A DNA stretch of 64,000 bases from Enterococcaceae bacterium. Its GTDB lineage: Bacteria > Bacillota > Bacilli > Lactobacillales > Enterococcaceae. The translations under genes and the position numbers were made by a program. Position 1 is the stretch's first letter; the number at the start of each line of letters is the position of its first letter. The notes under the pieces were generated by a model. It was not told where the DNA came from. It did no database searches and saw only the letters and a program-made list of their open reading frames with translations. Location: the NCBI GenBank assembly GCA_022649665.1, contig JALCOL010000001.1:1-64000 (forward strand), in the 5' to 3' direction. Positions 44,111 to 53,754 of the stretch are shown here, piece after piece.

Positions 44111-44296
44111 ATGAAAGAAAACTTTGTCGCACGGCGGCTGATTTTTCTGCCGGCGCTTTTTCTCATTGTCAGCGGCCGCTTGTTCCATCAATGGATCTCG
44201 CTAACCGCAAGTATTGTTTTATATCTTTTCTTTATCGTCTCTTCATATATTTTTTGTTATTTTTTGATAAAGAAGAAAAAGCTGGTAATGAAATGA
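44111..44296 (+). CDS. Small two-helix membrane protein
   Basis: The 61-residue product has two hydrophobic helices (about 10-25 and 30-52) and a lysine-rich end. GGGAG precedes the ATG. I do not recognise it. Its last 19 codons and the downstream terminator form the left copy of the 109-bp direct repeat that recurs after the CRISPR array, so the gene marks the left edge of the defence island. A frame at 44080 overlapping it is less likely. Confidence 0.6.
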   Translation: MKENFVARRLIFLPALFLIVSGRLFHQWISLTASIVLYLFFIVSSYIFCYFLIKKKKLVMK

Positions 44297-44347
44297 AGAA
44301 ACTGAAGAAATATCAATAAGCCTGAGCGGAGTTGTTGGACCGCTCAG
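44239..44347. repeat. 109-bp direct repeat, left copy
   Basis: The 109 bases from CTCTTCATATATTTTTTG to GTTGGACCGCTCAG are identical to 59700-59808. They comprise the 3' end of the small membrane-protein gene, its stop and the terminator stem. The two copies bracket 15.35 kb holding all CRISPR-Cas and accessory defence genes. Confidence 0.95.
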
Positions 44348-44354
44348 GTTTTTT
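44321..44354 (+). terminator. Rho-independent terminator (inside the direct repeat)
   Basis: CCTGAGCGG and CCGCTCAGG form a 9-bp stem followed by six T. The second copy at 59782-59815 has one base pair fewer. Confidence 0.9.
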
Positions 44355-44399
44355 AGTTAAAATTTTGTTTATTTTGGAAAAATTACTTAAATACTTTAA

Positions 44400-46217
44400 T
44401 TGGCTTTCATCTACAGATATGATAGGGAAAATAAGATTTTTTTAGGAAGTGATAATTTGAAGAAAATATCTGCACCGCTCATATGTGAAATTGATTATGA
44501 AAAAGAAGCCATTTTAAATTTAGAAAAATTAGTTGGGAAAGGTGACCATGCAAAGTACCTTCTTCGTTTTCCGACAGTCTATATAGTGAATAATCAAGAG
44601 CACAATAATAAGTATGCAGTGTATGTAGGAGAAACAACTGATATTAAAAGACGATCACTTGAACATTTACAGATTGATCCAGAGCATAGAGAAGATTGGC
44701 AGCGATTAGTTGCTTCAAAGACGACAAAAATGTTTTTGATTGGGCATGATCATTTTAACAAATCGCTAGCCCTAGATATCGAGAACAAATTAATGCATTA
44801 TCTGTCCAGTGTGGATGCGATCAGCTTTGTTTATAATCGCAGAACTAATCAGCAAAATGAATATTATACATCCGATGAGATGGATACTATTTTTTCTAAA
44901 ATATGGCGCAATCTACACATGAGAAACAAAGAATTATTCCCACTTGAACAAGTGATCCGCGACTCGGCGCTATTCAAAGCATCGCCTTTTCATAAATTAA
45001 CTAGGGAACAATTCGATGCCCAAGATATGATAATTATGAAGATTGAGGAGGCACTGAATCGGGAGAAAGAAGGCCAATTGATTTTGGTAAGTGGAGAAGC
45101 TGGATCAGGAAAAACTGTTTTAATGAGCAGTTTATTTTATGAGCTTTTTCAACTTTCTGCGAAAACAAGCGATAATCCGATCCTAAGAAACAGTTCACAA
45201 TGTTTGTTGGTAAACCATGATCAGCAGCTAACTGTCTATCAGCAGATTGCGAAAAAACTAGGAATTTTATCAAAACGAAATCCAAAAGTGGTCGATAAAC
45301 CGACCCCGTTTATCACGCGGCATACTACGGATGAAAAAACTGATGTAATCATCGTGGATGAAGCGCATCTGCTCTGGACACAAGGAAAACAAGCTTATCA
45401 AGGACAAAACCAACTGAAGGATCTGTTAAACCGGGCAAAAGTGGTTGTGGCGATTTTTGATCAAAATCAAATTCTTTCACGTGAACAATATTGGGAAAAT
45501 GATGAATTGTTAGAGGTAATCCATCAAGCAAACTTAGCTGGAAATTATATTAAATTGCATGATCAGCTGCGCATCAATGGGAATGCAGAAACTGTGAATT
45601 GGATCCGGGATGTAGTCGATAAGCAGAGAATTATGAACATTCCAAAAGATGAAAAATATGACTTGCAAGTTTTTCGATCTCCAGAACAAATGTATGAAGC
45701 AATCAAAAAGAAAGCAAAAAATGAAAAGTCTGGAATTTCCCGGATATTGGCAACTTTTGATTGGCCTTATGTCGATAAGGGCAGACCTGAGAATCATAAT
45801 AATTGGAATGTAACTGTCGGAGACTTTCAATTACCGTGGAATTTGCAGCTGCCAGTCTCAAAAGAACTGAAATTCAAAAATAGAACGTTAGCGTGGGCAG
45901 AACAACCGCAAACGATTGGGGAGGTCGGCTCTACATTTACGATTCAAGGTTTCGATTTAAACTATGCCGGAGTGATTATCGGCCCGTCGGTAAAATATCG
46001 GAGAGGAAAAATCATCTTTGATGCAAACGAGAGTAAAAATAAAAAAGCAACTCAGAGACGCACCCTCAAGTCAGGGGAGAAAACCTACGTATATGACCAA
46101 CTGCTGAAAAATGAATTGAACGTTCTTTTGACACGAGGGGTCAACGGACTGTACTTGTATGCTGTAGATGATGCACTACAAGAAAAGTTATTGGCAGCAC
46201 AAAGAGGTGATTTATAA
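44400..46217 (+). CDS. GIY-YIG nuclease fused to DUF2075 helicase-like ATPase
   Basis: Up to 605 residues: a GIY-YIG domain (about 60-150; KYAVYVGETTDIKRRSLEH) and a P-loop ATPase of the DUF2075/Schlafen-like helicase group, with Walker A SGEAGSGKTV near 237, Walker B VIIVDEAHLL near 325 and a C-terminal LLTRGVNGLYLY motif. An in-frame stop lies just before the TTG at 44400, which has no ribosome site; TTG at 44457 with AGGAAGTG upstream is a better start. Such proteins are found in antiphage loci. AT-rich, unlike the mgtA region. It is followed after 2 bp by the MazG-like gene. Confidence 0.8.
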   Translation: MAFIYRYDRENKIFLGSDNLKKISAPLICEIDYEKEAILNLEKLVGKGDHAKYLLRFPTVYIVNNQEHNNKYAVYVGETTDIKRRSLEHLQIDPEHREDWQRLVASKTTKMFLIGHDHFNKSLALDIENKLMHYLSSVDAISFVYNRRTNQQNEYYTSDEMDTIFSKIWRNLHMRNKELFPLEQVIRDSALFKASPFHKLTREQFDAQDMIIMKIEEALNREKEGQLILVSGEAGSGKTVLMSSLFYELFQLSAKTSDNPILRNSSQCLLVNHDQQLTVYQQIAKKLGILSKRNPKVVDKPTPFITRHTTDEKTDVIIVDEAHLLWTQGKQAYQGQNQLKDLLNRAKVVVAIFDQNQILSREQYWENDELLEVIHQANLAGNYIKLHDQLRINGNAETVNWIRDVVDKQRIMNIPKDEKYDLQVFRSPEQMYEAIKKKAKNEKSGISRILATFDWPYVDKGRPENHNNWNVTVGDFQLPWNLQLPVSKELKFKNRTLAWAEQPQTIGEVGSTFTIQGFDLNYAGVIIGPSVKYRRGKIIFDANESKNKKATQRRTLKSGEKTYVYDQLLKNELNVLLTRGVNGLYLYAVDDALQEKLLAAQRGDL

Positions 46218-46219
46218 AA

Positions 46220-46555
46220 ATGGGAACAAAGAATATGATGAATGAAATAAATAATTTTCGGGATGAGCGTAACTGGCGTCAATTTCATAATGAGAAAGAT
46301 TTGGCAATCTCGATTTCTATCGAAGCAGCTGAACTTTTAGAACTTTATCAATGGAAAAAGCCGGCAGAGGTCAAGAAGAAAAACTTTGAAAGGCTCGAAG
46401 AGGAACTGGCTGATGTGCTGATCTATTCATATATGCTCACAGATAATTTAAATATGGATATTGATGAAATTATCGCTAAAAAGCTGAAAAAGAATAGCCT
46501 GAAATATCCTGTCAAAAAAAGCTGTGGGAAAAGTTTGAAATACGATGAATTATAA
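46220..46555 (+). CDS. MazG-like nucleotide pyrophosphohydrolase
   Basis: The 111-residue protein has the all-alpha NTP-PPase core: ISIEAAELLELYQW near residue 33 and EELADVLIYSYML near 67, the E-x-x-E / E-x-x-D metal ligands. Family members hydrolyse NTPs or dNTPs to monophosphates. It starts 2 bp after the DUF2075 gene and must be co-transcribed, suggesting a joint role, possibly nucleotide depletion or signal removal during phage attack; this is inferred. Confidence 0.85.
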   Translation: MGTKNMMNEINNFRDERNWRQFHNEKDLAISISIEAAELLELYQWKKPAEVKKKNFERLEEELADVLIYSYMLTDNLNMDIDEIIAKKLKKNSLKYPVKKSCGKSLKYDEL

Positions 46556-47183
46556 GTGACAGACTGAATTTTCCTTGTGGTTTAAAAAAATATAAAAAAT
46601 AGTTATATTATAATATAACTAAAAATAAATAAAATTATGAATAAATGCTGAAATAGAAAAATCGGAAAACTGGAATCATTGGCCATTACTTTGTGCGCCA
46701 ACAAGTGCCAGTTTTATGGATAACACGCGGCTGGCGGCACATGTTGAAAAAATAAAAAAATTTCAATGGAGGGACCGTCGGTAAAAAATGCAAGGAATTG
46801 CTAACAGACAGCAGGTCTGAAAACTGCATTTGCCAAGACCATTAATGTTGTCTCTGAGTGTAAATAAATCAATGCAGATGAGCATTGGAGAATAAGCGGC
46901 GAATGCTCGATCATCCGCTGCTTATTCTTTATTTGCAATATTTAAAAGGAAACAGAAATTTGATAGTAAATTAAAAATGCTTGCATTAAATAAATATGAG
47001 CTTGAACTAATAAAAAACACTTTATAAAATACTGATTTAAGGATGAATATTTTAGATCAAAATTTGATTTTTGGAATAGATGTGTTAATGCTATATTAGA
47101 GATAGGATGAATTTGTAGATACCTTTTTAATGTGTATTGCTTACTGCAAAAGATAAGCGATTTTTTGAAAGTAGGAACAAAAA
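46556..47183. other. Non-coding AT-rich region with palindrome and hairpins
   Basis: This 628-bp gap before cas3 holds a 22-bp perfect palindrome (46600-46621, half-site TAGTTATATTA) that contains a TATAAT. An imperfect inverted repeat follows (CAACAAGTGCCAG at 46699 against CTGGCGGCACATGTTG ending 46746), then a strong hairpin (46889-46928, AGAATAAGC...GCTTATTCT) with a T-rich tail. No ORF has a ribosome site. It may hold a regulated promoter and a structured small RNA; the promoter of cas3 should lie in 47040-47170. Confidence 0.5.
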
Positions 47184-49610
47184 ATGACATTTATTGCACA
47201 TATTCGCAAAAAGGATGAGGAAGAGCAATTATTAAAAAATCATTTATATGAAAGTGCGAAAATTTCTGGTGTTTGTGGTGAAAAAATCGGTTTGGAAAAA
47301 ATTTGTTTCTTGGCTGGACTAATGCATGATGCTGGCAAATTCTCGACGGAATTCCAACGATATTTGCAAGCAGCATATCAAGATAGCGACAGCGTGGTAG
47401 TTGGAAGTGTAGATCATTCCACTTATGGCGCGCGTATCGTGGCGCAAGCAGCGGAACCAGGTGGCCGAATCGGTAAATTACTTACTGAACTTGTTGGTAA
47501 CGCGATAATGTCTCACCATAGCCGAAAAGGATTATTAGACTATGTCTCTGCAGTGGATCAGAACGCTGCGCCTTATTGGGAACGGATTACAGTAAAGGAT
47601 CTGCCTGCATATTTAGAAGTAAGGGAACGTTTTTTTAGTGAGGTTATTTCTGAAAGCGCATTCAAAAAACTGATTGTTCAAGCTGCAAATGAACTTGAAT
47701 CATTATTCAGGCAATTCAAACCAACAAAATATGATTTATTTTTTACTGCAAAATTTATTTACAGCTGTCTATTAGAGGGAGACCGCTCCAGTACACGATT
47801 ATTTGAAGAGAAATCAAAACCAGAAATTTTTGATTATTCAGCTGCGCTAGTCATTTGTCAAAAGCATGTCGCGGCGAAATTTCTAGAATTTCAAACAGGT
47901 AAAAAGACTTCGATCAATGAATGGCGGATGAAACTTGCAGATCAGGCACTTGAAAAAGCAGGAGAAAAAACGGGAATTTTTAGCTTGCCAATTCCGACAG
48001 GTGGCGGAAAAACATTTACTAGTTTGCGTTTTGCAATTGAACATGCTCTGATCCGGAAAAAAGAACGCATCATTTACGTGGCACCGTATACTACGATTTT
48101 GGAGCAGAATGCTGCAGAAGTTCGTGAAGTAATCCAGCAAGATAGTTGGGTCTTTGAACATCATTCAAATGTGTTTCGCGATGAAGAGAAAAGCAGCGAA
48201 GATAATGAACGGCAAGAAGCGCTTTTGCGCGATACATGGGAAGCCCCGTTGATTTTTACCACGATGGTCCAATTTCTGGACAATGCTTTTGGCGGGGGTA
48301 CGCGAAATCCACGACGTTTTCATCAGTTAGTGAATGCTGTGATTATTTTTGATGAGGCTCAAGCACTTCCGGTCAAATGTACAAGCCTTTTCAATTGTTT
48401 AAATAATTTTTTAGCAAAATATTGTAATACCAGCATTATTTTGTGTACCGCAACCCAACCTGATTTCAGCGAACTGAAAATCGGAATGCAGGAAGCGGAA
48501 CCGTTGATTGCCGATCTTCAAAAAGTTGAATGCGCTTTTCGACGAGTCAAAGTTGTAAATGAATGTAAAGATCAAGGGTGGAATCAAGCAGAAATCGTAG
48601 ATAAAATATGCGCGATTTTGAAGAAAGAATCTAGCTTATTAGTGATTTTAAATACAAAGAAAATCGTACAAGAAGTATATCGAAAGGTTCATGATTTAGC
48701 AGACAAAGATCTGTATATCGTGCATCTAAGTACCGGTATGTGTCCAGCGCATCGCAAAGAAAAAATTGATGAATTGCGAAAACTGCTAAAACAAGATCCA
48801 ACCAAACGGAAAAAAATTTGCTGCATCACGACACCGCTGATTGAAGCAGGAGTAGATATCAGCTTTTCAAGTGTTCTTCGTTCAATTTCTGGATTGGATT
48901 CCATAGCACAGGCCGCAGGTAGATGTAATCGCCACGGAGAATTTGCAGAAAGAAAGCCGATTTACCTAATTAATCCACAAGCCGATATCGAAAACCTCAG
49001 TCATCTGAAAGAAATTAAAATAAGACGCGATTTAACGGAGAGACTGCTGAAGGATCTAACGCTCCGTGGGGAGACAGATCTTTTGGGGAGCGGCGCGGTC
49101 AATGAGTATTTTCATAAATTATATCAAGGACATGAGCAAAACGGCGGATCGCTAAACTATCCGCTAAAAAAAGAAGAACAAACAACACCTTTTCATTTGT
49201 TTGAAATGATCGGGCCCAATAAGCAGAGCGTGAATATTTACAGTTTGGCCCACCAAAACCAACCGCTTCCTTCCGTCTTTTCTTACAGCTCTGCGACGAT
49301 CGCGAAATACTTTTCAGTAATTGATACCGTTGCGACAGGAGTCGTGGTTCCATACAGGGAAGGGAAGCATCTAATCGAACAGTTGAATGGATCGTTCGAC
49401 CCGCAAAAAAGAAAAGGATTGTTTAAGGCACTTCAACCATATACGGTGAATCTTTTCCGATATGAATTTGAAAACTTGGATAAGCAAAGAGCGATCATGG
49501 AGCTTAATGTTGGAAATATTTATGCTTTGGAAGATTTTGCATACAACGAGGAATTTGGCTTGGACATTGCAGCTGAAAGTCCGATGCCGGATTTAATCAA
49601 TGGAGGTTAA
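47184..49610 (+). CDS. cas3: Type I-C Cas3 helicase-nuclease
   Basis: The 808-residue protein has an N-terminal HD nuclease domain (MHDAGKFS, His48-Asp49; DHSTYGARI; SHHSRKG) and a superfamily 2 helicase with Walker A PTGGGKTFTS near residue 272, the IIFDEAQALP box (Asp390) and LCTATQP. A C-terminal helicase motif AAGRCNRHGE is near 580. Cas3 is recruited by Cascade to unwind and degrade target DNA. AGGA precedes the ATG. It is the first gene of a seven-gene cas operon. Confidence 0.97.
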   Translation: MTFIAHIRKKDEEEQLLKNHLYESAKISGVCGEKIGLEKICFLAGLMHDAGKFSTEFQRYLQAAYQDSDSVVVGSVDHSTYGARIVAQAAEPGGRIGKLLTELVGNAIMSHHSRKGLLDYVSAVDQNAAPYWERITVKDLPAYLEVRERFFSEVISESAFKKLIVQAANELESLFRQFKPTKYDLFFTAKFIYSCLLEGDRSSTRLFEEKSKPEIFDYSAALVICQKHVAAKFLEFQTGKKTSINEWRMKLADQALEKAGEKTGIFSLPIPTGGGKTFTSLRFAIEHALIRKKERIIYVAPYTTILEQNAAEVREVIQQDSWVFEHHSNVFRDEEKSSEDNERQEALLRDTWEAPLIFTTMVQFLDNAFGGGTRNPRRFHQLVNAVIIFDEAQALPVKCTSLFNCLNNFLAKYCNTSIILCTATQPDFSELKIGMQEAEPLIADLQKVECAFRRVKVVNECKDQGWNQAEIVDKICAILKKESSLLVILNTKKIVQEVYRKVHDLADKDLYIVHLSTGMCPAHRKEKIDELRKLLKQDPTKRKKICCITTPLIEAGVDISFSSVLRSISGLDSIAQAAGRCNRHGEFAERKPIYLINPQADIENLSHLKEIKIRRDLTERLLKDLTLRGETDLLGSGAVNEYFHKLYQGHEQNGGSLNYPLKKEEQTTPFHLFEMIGPNKQSVNIYSLAHQNQPLPSVFSYSSATIAKYFSVIDTVATGVVVPYREGKHLIEQLNGSFDPQKRKGLFKALQPYTVNLFRYEFENLDKQRAIMELNVGNIYALEDFAYNEEFGLDIAAESPMPDLINGG

Positions 49611-49613
49611 AAA

Positions 49614-50342
49614 ATGAAGAACCAGATTTCTTATCGCGTTTGGGGAAAATACGCACTGTTCACCGATCCGCTCACGAAGCTCGGTGGTGAAAAAGCTTCA
49701 TATCAAGTACCGACGTATCAAGCGCTGAAAGGCATCACAGAATCAATTTACTGGAAGCCGACGATTATTTATGTGATAGATGAAGTTCGGATCGTAAATC
49801 CGATCCGAATGGAATCAAAAGGGATCCGGCCACTGGTTTACAACAAAGTAAGCAAGGGTGATCTCGCATACTATAGTTATTTGCGAAACCCATGTTACGA
49901 GGTGAAGGTTCATTTTGAATTTAATCTACATCGACCGGATTTGAAAAAAGACTGGAATGAAAACAAACATTATCAAATTTTAAAGCGCTCGGTCGAACGC
50001 GGCGGGCGGCGTGATATCTTTTTGGGGACGCGTGAATGTCAAGGATATGTTGAGCCTTGCGAGTTTGGAAAAGAACGGGGCTTTTATGATGATTATCCTG
50101 GAACGATCGATCTTGGAACGATGGTGCACGGGCTTTCTTATCCGGACGAAACGGGAAGCGATAAGTTGTCAGTCCGCTTGTGGCGTCCAGCGATGGAAAA
50201 AGGTCGAATTCATTTTGTCCGACCAGAAGAGTGCACGATCACGCGTCCACTTCGTGAAATGCAGGCGAAGGAATTCACGGTTGAGACCATTGAACTTGCA
50301 GAGACATTGTTTGAAGAAATCGAAAAAGGTGAGCGGATATGA
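49614..50342 (+). CDS. cas5c: Type I-C Cas5c (crRNA endonuclease and Cascade subunit)
   Basis: The 242-residue RAMP protein has the Cas5 N-terminus ([32 protein letters not shown]) and the [11 protein letters not shown] loop near residue 139. In type I-C there is no Cas6; Cas5c cuts the pre-crRNA at the repeat. Indeed no cas6 is present here. It is 3 bp after cas3 and overlaps cas8c by 4 bp. Confidence 0.96.
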   Translation: MKNQISYRVWGKYALFTDPLTKLGGEKASYQVPTYQALKGITESIYWKPTIIYVIDEVRIVNPIRMESKGIRPLVYNKVSKGDLAYYSYLRNPCYEVKVHFEFNLHRPDLKKDWNENKHYQILKRSVERGGRRDIFLGTRECQGYVEPCEFGKERGFYDDYPGTIDLGTMVHGLSYPDETGSDKLSVRLWRPAMEKGRIHFVRPEECTITRPLREMQAKEFTVETIELAETLFEEIEKGERI

Positions 50343-52228
50343 CGTGGATGCAAGATCTATATGCAACCTATGAAAAGAATCGTGATGCAATCGGCAAAAT
50401 CGAAACGAGTTTCAAAGGTGAGCAGATGCTGCTCCCGGTCGGCTACGCTTCGCCGCAAGCGCAAATCGAGGTGACGATCTCACCAGATGGAGAATTTCTG
50501 GATGCAAAAGTGATCGAAGAAAAATCAGAACGACTGACGCCGATCCCAGTGACGGAATCTTCTTCTAATCGGACAATCACGCCGGCACCGCATCCGCTGC
50601 ATGACTATTTAAAATATGTTGCTGGAGATTATGAAAAATATACTACTGCGTATAAAAAAGAAAATCTTCATAAACTTTATCTGGATTTTTTAGGAAGCTG
50701 GTCAGAAAGCGAATTTTCCGATCCACGGGTGAAGGCGATCTATGAATATTTGAAGAAAGGAACTTTGATCAAGGATCTAATTGAAAAAGGGGTCCTGCAT
50801 GAAAAAGAGGGAAAACTATTCAGCAAATGGGATAAATCAATGGTGGAAGAACGCGGAGAAAAACCAGCGATTTTTAAAGCCGTCAGCAGTGCGGATGGAG
50901 AAATAGGCGCATTTGTCCGCTTTACGACACATGACTCCAATAGTAAGGAACAGGAAGTAAAAGTTTGGCAAGATTTGGCAGTGGCGGAAAGTTTCAATCG
51001 ATTTTATCAAACACGGCTGGGTTCTCAAGGAATCGATTATATTTCTGGAAGATCAGAACCATTTACTTCAGCTTTTGGGTCAGGGATCCGCTATGGTGGC
51101 GATCAGGCAAAATTGATCTCAGCAAACGATCCGAAAAATTTTACGTATCGAGGACGTTTCATCACGAAAGAACAAGTCGCACAGATCGGCTACTTGACGA
51201 TTCAAAAGTCTCAAAATGCATTAAAATGGTTGATCCAAAAGCAAGGTTATCTGCAAGACGGCCGGGTATTTCTCATTTGGGACGAGGCAGCTAAAAAGAT
51301 CCCACAGCTGCAAGACGATTATGCAGACCTTTTTGCGCCAGAAGAAGAGGAACAAAACGAAAAAATCGATCTGACACAGGCGGAGTATGCTCATAAAGTT
51401 AGAGCTGCCCTAAACGGTTATCGTACAAGTTTAGACAATAGCAGCAAAATCAACATCATGATCATCGATGCCGCAACTCCTGGGAGAATGGGTGTACTCT
51501 ACTATAATTCACTCAATAAAGAAGATTATTTCAAACGAATCGAAACTTGGCACCGGAAAGGCTGGTGGCACCACAGCCGGTATGTGAACAAGCACTGGTA
51601 CCGCTATTGGGGAGTTCCAAACATTCGCGAAATCGCGCAGCTGGCTTATGGTGCAAGAGCAAATGAAAAGATGCTCAATCAGGTCGTCGAAAATTTATTC
51701 ACTTGCATCGCGGATGGAAGACGTATCCCGACACAAATTTATCAGCAGCTGCTGCGCCGTACTTCAAATCCGGCCAGCATGGAGGAATGGGAATGGGCAA
51801 AAGCGCTGACTTGTGCCTGTTCGATCACCAAATTGTATTTTGATAAGGAGGAATTGACAGTGAGTTTGAATCAAGATTACATCGATCGCAGCTATTTATA
51901 TGGTCGGTTGCTGGCAGTCGCTGATGCAATGGAAAAGCGTGCCTTGAAAAACAGTGGGGCAGCTCGTACAACAAGCGCTAAGCGCTATATGAATGCTTTC
52001 AGCATGCAGCCATTTAAGACTTGGAAAATCATTCGTGAAAATTTGATCCCTTACGAAATGAAACTTGGCGATCAGGCGATCTTTTACCAGCAACTTTTTC
52101 AAGAAATCAGCAGTAAATTCGTGATCGATGAATTTAACGATAAGCCGCTCGATGGATGTTATTTACTGGGTTATGATAGCCAGTTGCAAGAAATATACAA
52201 TCATAATAAACCTCAGGAGGAACAATAA
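50339..52228 (+). CDS. cas8c: Type I-C Cas8c (Csd1) large subunit
   Basis: The 629-residue protein matches Csd1: [17 protein letters not shown] near residue 28, [14 protein letters not shown], the [15 protein letters not shown] segment and the C-terminal [18 protein letters not shown] region near 520. Cas8c recognises the PAM and starts R-loop formation. A shorter internally started Cas11c is often made from the 3' part of cas8c in type I-C; here GATAAGGAGGAATTGACAGTG (51843 onward, with GTG at 51861) would give a product of about 122 residues with a strong ribosome site. Confidence 0.96.
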   Translation: MTWMQDLYATYEKNRDAIGKIETSFKGEQMLLPVGYASPQAQIEVTISPDGEFLDAKVIEEKSERLTPIPVTESSSNRTITPAPHPLHDYLKYVAGDYEKYTTAYKKENLHKLYLDFLGSWSESEFSDPRVKAIYEYLKKGTLIKDLIEKGVLHEKEGKLFSKWDKSMVEERGEKPAIFKAVSSADGEIGAFVRFTTHDSNSKEQEVKVWQDLAVAESFNRFYQTRLGSQGIDYISGRSEPFTSAFGSGIRYGGDQAKLISANDPKNFTYRGRFITKEQVAQIGYLTIQKSQNALKWLIQKQGYLQDGRVFLIWDEAAKKIPQLQDDYADLFAPEEEEQNEKIDLTQAEYAHKVRAALNGYRTSLDNSSKINIMIIDAATPGRMGVLYYNSLNKEDYFKRIETWHRKGWWHHSRYVNKHWYRYWGVPNIREIAQLAYGARANEKMLNQVVENLFTCIADGRRIPTQIYQQLLRRTSNPASMEEWEWAKALTCACSITKLYFDKEELTVSLNQDYIDRSYLYGRLLAVADAMEKRALKNSGAARTTSAKRYMNAFSMQPFKTWKIIRENLIPYEMKLGDQAIFYQQLFQEISSKFVIDEFNDKPLDGCYLLGYDSQLQEIYNHNKPQEEQ

Positions 52229-52229
52229 A

Positions 52230-53099
52230 ATGAACCCAATCCAAAATAAAATCGATTTTACCGTGATTTTTTCAGTAAAGAATGCAAATCCGAACGGAGA
52301 TCCACTAAACGGTAACCGGCCGCGCCAAAATTTTGATGGATTCGGCGAAGTGTCCGATGTGTGTTTGAAACGAAAAATCAGGAATCGTTTGCAAGATATG
52401 GGAAAAAAGATTTTTGTCCAATCGGCTGACCGCGCCGAAGACGGAATCAACAATTTGTTTGAACGTGCTGAAAGCATTGATGGATTAAAAGAAATCCTCA
52501 AAGCAAATGAGAAAAAATCGAGCGGTCAAGCGGATGAATTCGCATATTTAGCAAGTAAAGAATGGATCGATGTCCGCTCATTCGGACAAGTCTTTGCTTT
52601 TGCTAAGAATAAACTTTCGGTAGGTGTACGCGGACCAGTTTCCATCCAACTGGCTGAAAGCATCGATCCGATCACAATCAATTCGATGCAGATCACCAAA
52701 AGCGTCAATTCAGTCCCTGGAGAAGGAAAAACTTCAGATACGATGGGGACAAAACATTTTGTCGACTTCGGATTGTATATTTTCCACGGATCGATCAATC
52801 CGCAGCTGGCGGAGAAAACGGGCTTTAGTACAGAAGACGCTGAATCGATCAAAGAAGCACTGCGCACTTTATTTGAAAATGATGCTTCCTCGGCTCGTCC
52901 AGAAGGGACAATGGCGGTCGAAAAACTTTATTGGTGGGAGCATCCAGGGAAAATGGGATCACATTCCGCTGCAAAAGTCCATCAATCAGTGAAGGTTCAT
53001 AAAAAAGAGGGAATCAATCAGCCACGTGCGGTTTCCGATTATGAGATTAGGGTCGAACCGCTGTCAAATGTTGAAATGACTGAAATCGAAGGAATTTAA
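52230..53099 (+). CDS. cas7: Type I-C Cas7 (Csd2) backbone subunit
   Basis: The 289-residue protein has the Csd2 pattern: FSVKNANPNGDPLNGNRPR (split by its core NPNGDPLNGN near residue 18), VCLKRKIRNR, VRGPVSIQLAESIDP near 138 and the C-terminal YEIRVEPLSN. Several copies coat the crRNA in Cascade. The ATG at 52230 has AGGAGG eight bases upstream; a longer frame would overlap cas8c. Confidence 0.96.
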   Translation: MNPIQNKIDFTVIFSVKNANPNGDPLNGNRPRQNFDGFGEVSDVCLKRKIRNRLQDMGKKIFVQSADRAEDGINNLFERAESIDGLKEILKANEKKSSGQADEFAYLASKEWIDVRSFGQVFAFAKNKLSVGVRGPVSIQLAESIDPITINSMQITKSVNSVPGEGKTSDTMGTKHFVDFGLYIFHGSINPQLAEKTGFSTEDAESIKEALRTLFENDASSARPEGTMAVEKLYWWEHPGKMGSHSAAKVHQSVKVHKKEGINQPRAVSDYEIRVEPLSNVEMTEIEGI

Positions 53100-53100
53100 A

Positions 53101-53754
53101 ATGTATGACGAAGCAGATTATTTGATGATCTCAGGAATCCAGCACTTTTTATTCTGTCGCCGCCAGTGGGCTTTGATTCATATTGAACAGCAGTGGGAAG
53201 AGAACCATTTGACCGTGGAAGGCGAGTACATCCACAAACGCGTTGACCAACCGCAAATCAAAGAGAAACGCGGAGAAAAAATAACGATCCGCGGCATGCG
53301 GATCCATTCTCCGGAACTGGGACTTACTGGGATCTGCGATGCGGTTGAATTGATCGAAGATGCACAAGGTATTGCGCTGGCCGGCTATGCGGGGCGGTAT
53401 CGTGTGCTCCCGATAGAGTATAAACATGGGAAAAAGAAATATGATCAGAGCGATGAAATGCAGCTGATCGCACAAATCGTTTGTCTGGAAGAAATGATGG
53501 CGACAGAGATCCCGTATGGTGAAATATTTTACCATGAGACTCGTAAGCGCGTACAGCTGGAAGCAACTGCTGAAAAACGGCGCAAATTAGCGGAGAGCGT
53601 GGGAGAGATGCATGATTATTTTGCGAGACGCTTTACACCAAAAGTAAAGCCGAGCCCAAAATGTAAAAAGTGTTCACTTCAAGAGATCTGTTTACCCACG
53701 CTTGCCGTCAAGCAGAAAGTGAGTACCTATCTTTCGAGGAAGCTAGCCGAGTGA
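53101..53754 (+). CDS. cas4: Cas4 (PAM-selecting nuclease of adaptation)
   Basis: The 217-residue protein has the first cysteine in FLFCRRQWALIH, a RecB-like nuclease core (GICDAVELIED, VLPIEYKHGKKK with the catalytic Glu and Lys) and the C-terminal iron-sulfur cluster cysteines in CKKCSLQEICLP. With Cas1-Cas2 it trims prespacers and selects those with the right PAM. It starts one base after the cas7 stop and overlaps cas1 by 4 bp. Confidence 0.95.
   Translation: MYDEADYLMISGIQHFLFCRRQWALIHIEQQWEENHLTVEGEYIHKRVDQPQIKEKRGEKITIRGMRIHSPELGLTGICDAVELIEDAQGIALAGYAGRYRVLPIEYKHGKKKYDQSDEMQLIAQIVCLEEMMATEIPYGEIFYHETRKRVQLEATAEKRRKLAESVGEMHDYFARRFTPKVKPSPKCKKCSLQEICLPTLAVKQKVSTYLSRKLAE

Noticed and set aside
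44080-44319. 79-codon frame overlapping the small membrane-protein gene
   Set aside because: The 44111 frame has a better ribosome site and two clear membrane helices; this one is out of frame with both.
46942-47190. 82-codon minus-strand frame before cas3
   Set aside because: It is Phe/Tyr/Ile-rich as AT-rich non-coding DNA gives, overlaps the cas3 start and lacks a ribosome site.
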